From Alphaproteobacteria bacterium (GTDB lineage Bacteria > Pseudomonadota > Alphaproteobacteria > Micropepsales > Micropepsaceae): a stretch of DNA of 64,000 bases. Within the stretch, counting starts at the first letter, position 1, and every line of letters starts with the position of its first letter. The stretch covers positions 1 through 64,000 of the forward strand of contig JAHFQC010000007.1 in NCBI GenBank assembly GCA_023259375.1, read 5' to 3'. The position numbers and the translations under genes are program-made. Below are positions 58,222-64,000 of the stretch, piece by piece. The notes beneath the pieces are model-generated. The model was not told the origin of the DNA. It did no database searches and worked only from the letters and a program-made list of their open reading frames with translations.

Positions 58222-59502
58222 CTACTTTTGAATAATCTTGTAGTCGTACGGCTTGAGCGTCATCGGCTGACCCGTGACCTTGACCGCTTGCGGCTTGCCC
58301 GACAGGTTCGCAATCACCATCACGCGCTGATGCGCGCCCGTCCGCGTGAAGGCGAAGACGTGCGCGTTGTGCGGATCGAGCACCTCCATCGCCGCGTTGT
58401 CGTTCGCCAGCGCCGGACTGTCGTGCTTGAGAGTGAGAAGGCTGCGATAAAAGTCCGTCAGCGGATAATCTTTCCAGACAATCGGATCTTTTTCGAAAAA
58501 CTTGAGCCGCTTGTCGAGCACGGATTCCTGGCCCGAATAAACCAGCGGCATGCCCGGCACCGTCGCCGCGATCACCGCATAGGGCTTGAACGCCTTGCCA
58601 TAGAGTTCGGGGTCGGAGCCGGCCCAGGAATTCTCGTCGTGGTCGGAGGTGAATTCCATCCGGTACGATCCCGGCGGATAGGTCCTGGGCGTATGGGCGA
58701 AGAAGGCGCGCAACAGATCGGCATCACCGGTTTTCGCCGACGCGACCAGGGTATGGTAGAAATCCCAGCCATAGGTCATGTCGAACGCGTCTTGCTGCAG
58801 CTCCGGCTTGTCGGACTCGGCCAGCATGAAGACCGGCTTGATCTTGTCGAGCTGCGCCCGTGCTTCGTTCCAGAAATCGACCGGCACATTGGTGGCGACA
58901 TCCTCGCGGAAGCCGTCAACATCGGCGGTTTTGATCCAGAACGCCATCGCGTCGATCATCGCCGCCCGCAGCGCCGGATTTTTGTAATCGAGACCGACGA
59001 CGTCTTCCCACACCTGCTTGTCGGCGCCGGATCCGAACGTGACCGGACCGATCTTGCCGCTCTCGTCCTTCAGGTACCATTCGGGATGCTGTTTGACCCA
59101 GGGATTATCCCAGGCGGTGTGATTGGGCACCCAATCGAGAATGACCTTCATGCCGAGCCCATGCGCGCGGGCGACCAGCTTGCGAAGATCGTCCATGGTG
59201 CCGAACTCAGGATTGACCGCCTTGTAGTCGGCAACCGAATAGTAGCTGCCGAGCGGGCCTTTCCTGTGCTCCTTGCCGATGGGATAGATCGGCATCAGCC
59301 AGACGATATCGATGCCTAGCGTCTTCAGCCGCGGCAGATCTTTCGTCACCGCTGAGAGCGCACTGTCGGGCGAATACTGGCGCACATTCACTTCGTAGAT
59401 GGTGGCGTTCTTCGACCAGCCGGGATGGACGACATCGGCGGAGGCGAACGGAGCCAGCGCGAAGACGAAAGCAGTTGCGAGCAGCAAACGGCGCTTCAAC
59501 AT
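58222..59502 (-). CDS. Exported alpha-amylase family (GH13) glycosidase
   Basis: A 426-residue secreted alpha-glucan hydrolase. ATG 59502 with GGGAGAGG upstream opens a signal peptide (MLKRRLLLATAFVFALAPFASA). GH13 regions: VILDWVPNHTAWDN (I), VDGFREDVATNVP (II, nucleophile Asp), VFMLAESDKPE (III, acid Glu) and EFTSDHDENSW (IV). It is 10 nt after the GH97 gene, so the two form an operon that would degrade starch or maltooligosaccharides in the periplasm. No transporter for the products is in the window. Confidence 0.9.
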   Translation of the reverse strand: MLKRRLLLATAFVFALAPFASADVVHPGWSKNATIYEVNVRQYSPDSALSAVTKDLPRLKTLGIDIVWLMPIYPIGKEHRKGPLGSYYSVADYKAVNPEFGTMDDLRKLVARAHGLGMKVILDWVPNHTAWDNPWVKQHPEWYLKDESGKIGPVTFGSGADKQVWEDVVGLDYKNPALRAAMIDAMAFWIKTADVDGFREDVATNVPVDFWNEARAQLDKIKPVFMLAESDKPELQQDAFDMTYGWDFYHTLVASAKTGDADLLRAFFAHTPRTYPPGSYRMEFTSDHDENSWAGSDPELYGKAFKPYAVIAATVPGMPLVYSGQESVLDKRLKFFEKDPIVWKDYPLTDFYRSLLTLKHDSPALANDNAAMEVLDPHNAHVFAFTRTGAHQRVMVIANLSGKPQAVKVTGQPMTLKPYDYKIIQK

Positions 59503-59512
59503 GTGCCTCTCC

Positions 59513-61534
59513 CTACTTCGCCACAAACCGGATCGCGGCACCGCCGCCGCGGGCGAGGTTCAGCGTCAGGGTTTCACCCGGCTTCACCGCACGCTTGGCA
59601 ATATCGATCGCGTGCGGGTTGGTTTCCCAATCGGCATCCTTGGCATCGAGATAGGTTTCGGCGACCCAGCCATGCTTGTTGTCGAGGAAGTCGATCTTCA
59701 CCGTGATGCTGCGCTTGGTGTTGTCGCCGACCGCGCCGAGATACCAGTTGTTGGAATTGCGATCCTTGCGCGCGATCACGGCATACTCGCCCGGCTCGCC
59801 CGCCAGCACCCGCGTATCCTGCCAATCGGTCGGCACCTCCTTGATGAACTGGAACGGCCCCGGATATTTCGCATAGTTCTCCGGCAGGTCGGCAACCATC
59901 TGCACCGGGCTGTAAAGCACGATGTAATCGGCCAGCTGATGCGTGACCGTGTTCTGGATTTTCTGGCCGCCCTTGCCGGTGAGGCTCAACACACCCGGCG
60001 TGAAATCGAATGGACCGGCCAGCATGCGGGTGAAGACCAGCAAGGATTCATGGTTCGGCGGATTGGGCGGATTGCCCCAAGCATTGTATTCCTGGCCGCG
60101 GGCGCCTTCGCGCGACACCCAGTTGGGATAGGTGCGGCGCAGACCGGTGTCCTTGATCGGCTCGTGATCGACAACGCCGATATGGTGCTGCGCCGCTTCC
60201 GTCACCACTTTCAAATGATGCACGGCCGAGGCTTGGCTGTCGTGGTATTCGTAATAAGTTTTGCCGTCGGCACCTTTGACGCGCAGGCCACCGGCATCGG
60301 CGACATAGCCCGTCTTGATCGAGTCGTAGCCGAGCCCGGCCAAGAGATCGAGCGCTGCGGGAAGCTGGGCTTCATAATTGTCGACTTTTCCGAACGTCTC
60401 GTGATGGCCGATGATCTTGACGCCCTTCGCCTTGGCATAGGCCGCCAGCGCCTTGATGTCGAAATCGGGATAAGCGCGCGTGTAGGATAGGTCGTGGCCG
60501 TTGGCGAACCAGTCGTCGTCCCAGGAATAATTCCAGCCTTCCACCAGCACTTCCTTGAAGCCGTTGGCGGCGGCGAAATCGATCATGCGCTTGGTGTTCG
60601 CGGTGGTGGCGCCGTGATGCGGCCCCGAACCCCAGGTCTCGAGACCGAGATGCATGCCCCACCAGATGCCGGCGTATTTGTAGGGCTTGAACCACGACAC
60701 ATCGACCTTGGCGGGCTCGTTGAGGTTCAGTTCGAGGTGCGACATGTACAAACCGGGCGCGCTGTCGGCGATGATCAGCGTGCGCCACGGCGAGGGGAAC
60801 GGCGCGGTGCGCAGCACCTTGGCGGCGTGTTGCGACGACGGCGACAGCACCGTCTTCAAGCGCTGACCATCGACCCGGCGCAACCACATGGCGGAATAAT
60901 CGACCAGTGCCGCTTCGTGGAACGCGATGTAGAGCCCCTTGTCGGTCTTAATGGTGAGCGGCGTATGCGCCTGCGAAACCTGATCGAGCCGGGTGTGCTG
61001 GTAAAGCTGCTCGTAGCGGTTCCATTCGCCGCCGACTTCCCACCACGCTTCGGCCGGATCGGCGACCGCGAATTCGGTCAACTCCTCGCCGATATTGACG
61101 ATCTTGAGTTGCGCCTGATCGGGGAACTCGTAGCGGAAGCCGACGCCGTCATCATAGACGCGGAACACGATGTCGAGCTTGCGCGCGGGCGCGATCTTCT
61201 CTTTCAGATGGACACGAAGCTCGTTGTACTGATTGCGGATGAAGCGCCACTCGCCCCACGGCTGCTCCCAGGTGTCGTCGTGCGCACCGGTCTCGACACC
61301 ATCAAACTTGAAATTGCGCTCCAGCTTGGGCTGATCGGTGAGGAGAAAACCGAGCCGCGAAGGCTCGATCACCGTCTTGCCGCCCCGCGTCACCGAATAG
61401 GTCGGACGCCCGTCGCCATCGATCTGAACCTGCACCGCCAGCACTTTGCCGGGCGACGCGATCTCCGCCCCCGGATCGGCCTGCGCCGGAACCAAAGCCA
61501 ACGCCAAGGCGAGCGCCGTCAGGATGCGTTTCAT
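59513..61534 (-). CDS. Exported GH97 family glycosidase (SusB-like)
   Basis: A 673-residue calcium-dependent exo-alpha-glycosidase of family GH97. Signal peptide MKRILTALALALALVPAQA, N-terminal beta-sandwich (VLAVQVQIDGDGRPTYSVTRGGK), catalytic barrel with GIWWGMHLGLETWGSGPHHGAT, LVEGWNYSWDDDW and HHETFGKVDNYEAQ, and VVDHEPIKDTGLRRTYPNWVSREGARGQEYNAW where the general-acid and nucleophile/base Glu residues lie. Inverting versus retaining type cannot be told by eye with certainty. GGGAGG precedes the ATG. GH97 is most common in Bacteroidetes, so transfer is a possible origin. Confidence 0.92.
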   Translation of the reverse strand: MKRILTALALALALVPAQADPGAEIASPGKVLAVQVQIDGDGRPTYSVTRGGKTVIEPSRLGFLLTDQPKLERNFKFDGVETGAHDDTWEQPWGEWRFIRNQYNELRVHLKEKIAPARKLDIVFRVYDDGVGFRYEFPDQAQLKIVNIGEELTEFAVADPAEAWWEVGGEWNRYEQLYQHTRLDQVSQAHTPLTIKTDKGLYIAFHEAALVDYSAMWLRRVDGQRLKTVLSPSSQHAAKVLRTAPFPSPWRTLIIADSAPGLYMSHLELNLNEPAKVDVSWFKPYKYAGIWWGMHLGLETWGSGPHHGATTANTKRMIDFAAANGFKEVLVEGWNYSWDDDWFANGHDLSYTRAYPDFDIKALAAYAKAKGVKIIGHHETFGKVDNYEAQLPAALDLLAGLGYDSIKTGYVADAGGLRVKGADGKTYYEYHDSQASAVHHLKVVTEAAQHHIGVVDHEPIKDTGLRRTYPNWVSREGARGQEYNAWGNPPNPPNHESLLVFTRMLAGPFDFTPGVLSLTGKGGQKIQNTVTHQLADYIVLYSPVQMVADLPENYAKYPGPFQFIKEVPTDWQDTRVLAGEPGEYAVIARKDRNSNNWYLGAVGDNTKRSITVKIDFLDNKHGWVAETYLDAKDADWETNPHAIDIAKRAVKPGETLTLNLARGGGAAIRFVAK

Positions 61535-61644
61535 CCAATCCTCCCGTATCTCGGGCCCGCGCGTTCGCGGTGCCGGTTTTGCGGGCGATTGTTACGCGGA
61601 CGCAGGGCCTTGTGCGAGCCGGTGCATACGTATTCGCCTCTTTT

Positions 61645-62298
61645 TTAGCGCAACGCGGCGAGGCTTTGGCGCTGGCGGCCTGCGGCATCGAAATTGGAGG
61701 GTGCCAGCCAGCGTTCGAAGCCCGCTTTCACCGTCGGCCATTCGGTGCCGATCATCGCGAACCAGGCCGTGTCGCGGCCTTCCCCTTTGACGATCATGTG
61801 GGCGCGAAACAGCCCCTCATAAACGAAGCCGAACCGTTCCGCCGCCTTCCTGGAGCGCAGATTGCGGGCGTCGCATTTCCATTCGTAACGGCGGTAGCCG
61901 AGGTCCTCGAAAACATGCCGCGCCAGGAGGTAATGCGCTTCGGTCGCCAGCGTCGAGCGTTGCGCCCACGGCGCCGTCACCACGAACCCGACTTCGAGCA
62001 CCCGGTGCTCGGGCGCGATGCGCATGAAGCTGGCGGTTCCGGCCGGACGGCCGCTCTTGTCCTCGAACAGGAATTGCAGCGTGGCGGGACGCGCCTGCCA
62101 ATCCGCAAGTTGCGCAGCAAGCACGCCGGGATCGGATGGTGCCGCCGTCTGGAGGAACTGGTACGTGCGCTCGATATCGGGTCTGAGGGCCTCGAACAAT
62201 GGCCCCGCATCGCTGGCGACCACCAAGGGGCGGACGCGAACGCTCCGTCCTTCTAGCACCACCGGCTGCGGCACGCTTCCGGGCGTAAGGCTGGTCAT
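61645..62298 (-). CDS. GNAT acetyltransferase, RimJ/RimL type
   Basis: A 217-residue acetyltransferase of the ribosomal-protein/amino-acid type: VRVRPLVVASDAGPLFEAL, GTASFMRIAPEHRVLEVGFVVTAPWAQRSTLATEAHYLLARHVFEDLGYRRYEWKCDARNLRSRKAAERFGFVYEG. The R-S-R-K-A-A-E-R-F-G-F block is the family signature. Substrate unknown. It lies just past the ftsZ terminator. Confidence 0.88.
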   Translation of the reverse strand: MTSLTPGSVPQPVVLEGRSVRVRPLVVASDAGPLFEALRPDIERTYQFLQTAAPSDPGVLAAQLADWQARPATLQFLFEDKSGRPAGTASFMRIAPEHRVLEVGFVVTAPWAQRSTLATEAHYLLARHVFEDLGYRRYEWKCDARNLRSRKAAERFGFVYEGLFRAHMIVKGEGRDTAWFAMIGTEWPTVKAGFERWLAPSNFDAAGRQRQSLAALR

Positions 62299-62312
62299 CG
62301 GCGGCGTCCTAC

Positions 62313-62343
62313 GAAAAAGGGCGCGTCCCGAAGAACGCGCCCC
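62313..62343 (-). terminator. Rho-independent terminator of ftsZ
   Basis: Minus strand GGGCGCGT-TCTTCGGG-ACGCGCCC followed by TTTTTCG, a classic eight-pair stem with T-run, 24 nt after the ftsZ stop. Confidence 0.88.
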
Positions 62344-62366
62344 TGTCTCAGTCTATGCGCAACGGC

Positions 62367-63920
<1,554 letters not shown>

Positions 63921-64000
63921 CTTTACTCTCCTTGGCTGGTCGCGCTTGCCGCCGCCATTAGCCCAGAGCGAATCACGCTCTTATCGTTGAATCATCCGAT

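Overview
The window is a GC-rich chromosomal segment of an alphaproteobacterium. Evidence: a circularly permuted two-piece tmRNA, an alphaproteobacterial-type SspB, the mreBC, ilv/miaA/serB/degP/hflCK, ftsZ, and lpxC-bamD-recN-ligA gene groups, DUF4169 and RHH_4 small proteins near fumC, and dispersed REP palindromes. Genus cannot be fixed from sequence alone; a Hyphomicrobiales- or Micropepsales-like organism is a guess. No tRNA, rRNA, CRISPR array, intact insertion sequence or prophage was seen.

Layout. 1-3 kb: mreC (partial), mreB and leuA on the minus strand, leuA behind a leader peptide with four consecutive Leu codons. 3.4-6.5 kb: a two-gene ABC importer without a binding protein. 6.6-10.2 kb: a GFA-like protein, a tandem pair of membrane-anchored proteins with EF-hand-like loops, and an exported M28 peptidase. 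10.5-14.4 kb: branched-chain amino acid operon ilvB-DUF6881-ilvN-ilvC, with a tiny DUF6881 gene coupled between the two acetohydroxyacid synthase subunits. 14.5-20.6 kb: miaA and serB with touching start codons, then hflK-hflC, a free-methionine-sulfoxide reductase and degP. 20.7-24.6 kb: apbC, a 2OG oxygenase-like gene, folA, an acetyltransferase and small exported proteins.

24.6-33.4 kb is the accessory highlight: a lasso-peptide-type RiPP island. It holds DUF6916, a nucleotidyltransferase, an HPr-kinase-like protein, PqqD/B1, a B2 protease and an Asn-synthetase-like cyclase. A 52-codon precursor candidate, absent from the ORF track, lies on the opposite strand with its own TATAAT promoter. 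Three tandem phage-tail-collar (Mdp-like) proteins, an acetyltransferase and a methyltransferase follow. The kinase, nucleotidyltransferase, acetyltransferase and methyltransferase suggest a decorated peptide; the link to collar proteins is the least understood part.

33.4-44.6 kb: thyA, a BrnT/BrnA toxin-antitoxin pair, the two-piece tmRNA, an MFS exporter, sspB (ClpXP adaptor for tmRNA-tagged proteins), fumC, a methyltransferase, an EamA transporter, small regulators, a GST and a UvrD/PcrA helicase. 44.6-50.5 kb: an AT-richer orphan membrane gene, hypothetical proteins, prmA, an M24 aminopeptidase, an esterase and a NIPSNAP protein. 50.4-56.8 kb: exonuclease, ligA, recN, bamD and lpxC on the minus strand. 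lpxC carries an in-frame TAG before its last 49 codons, which include catalytic residues. 56.9-62.3 kb: a block of membrane proteins, GH13 and GH97 glycosidases and an acetyltransferase separates lpxC from ftsZ, which closes the window.
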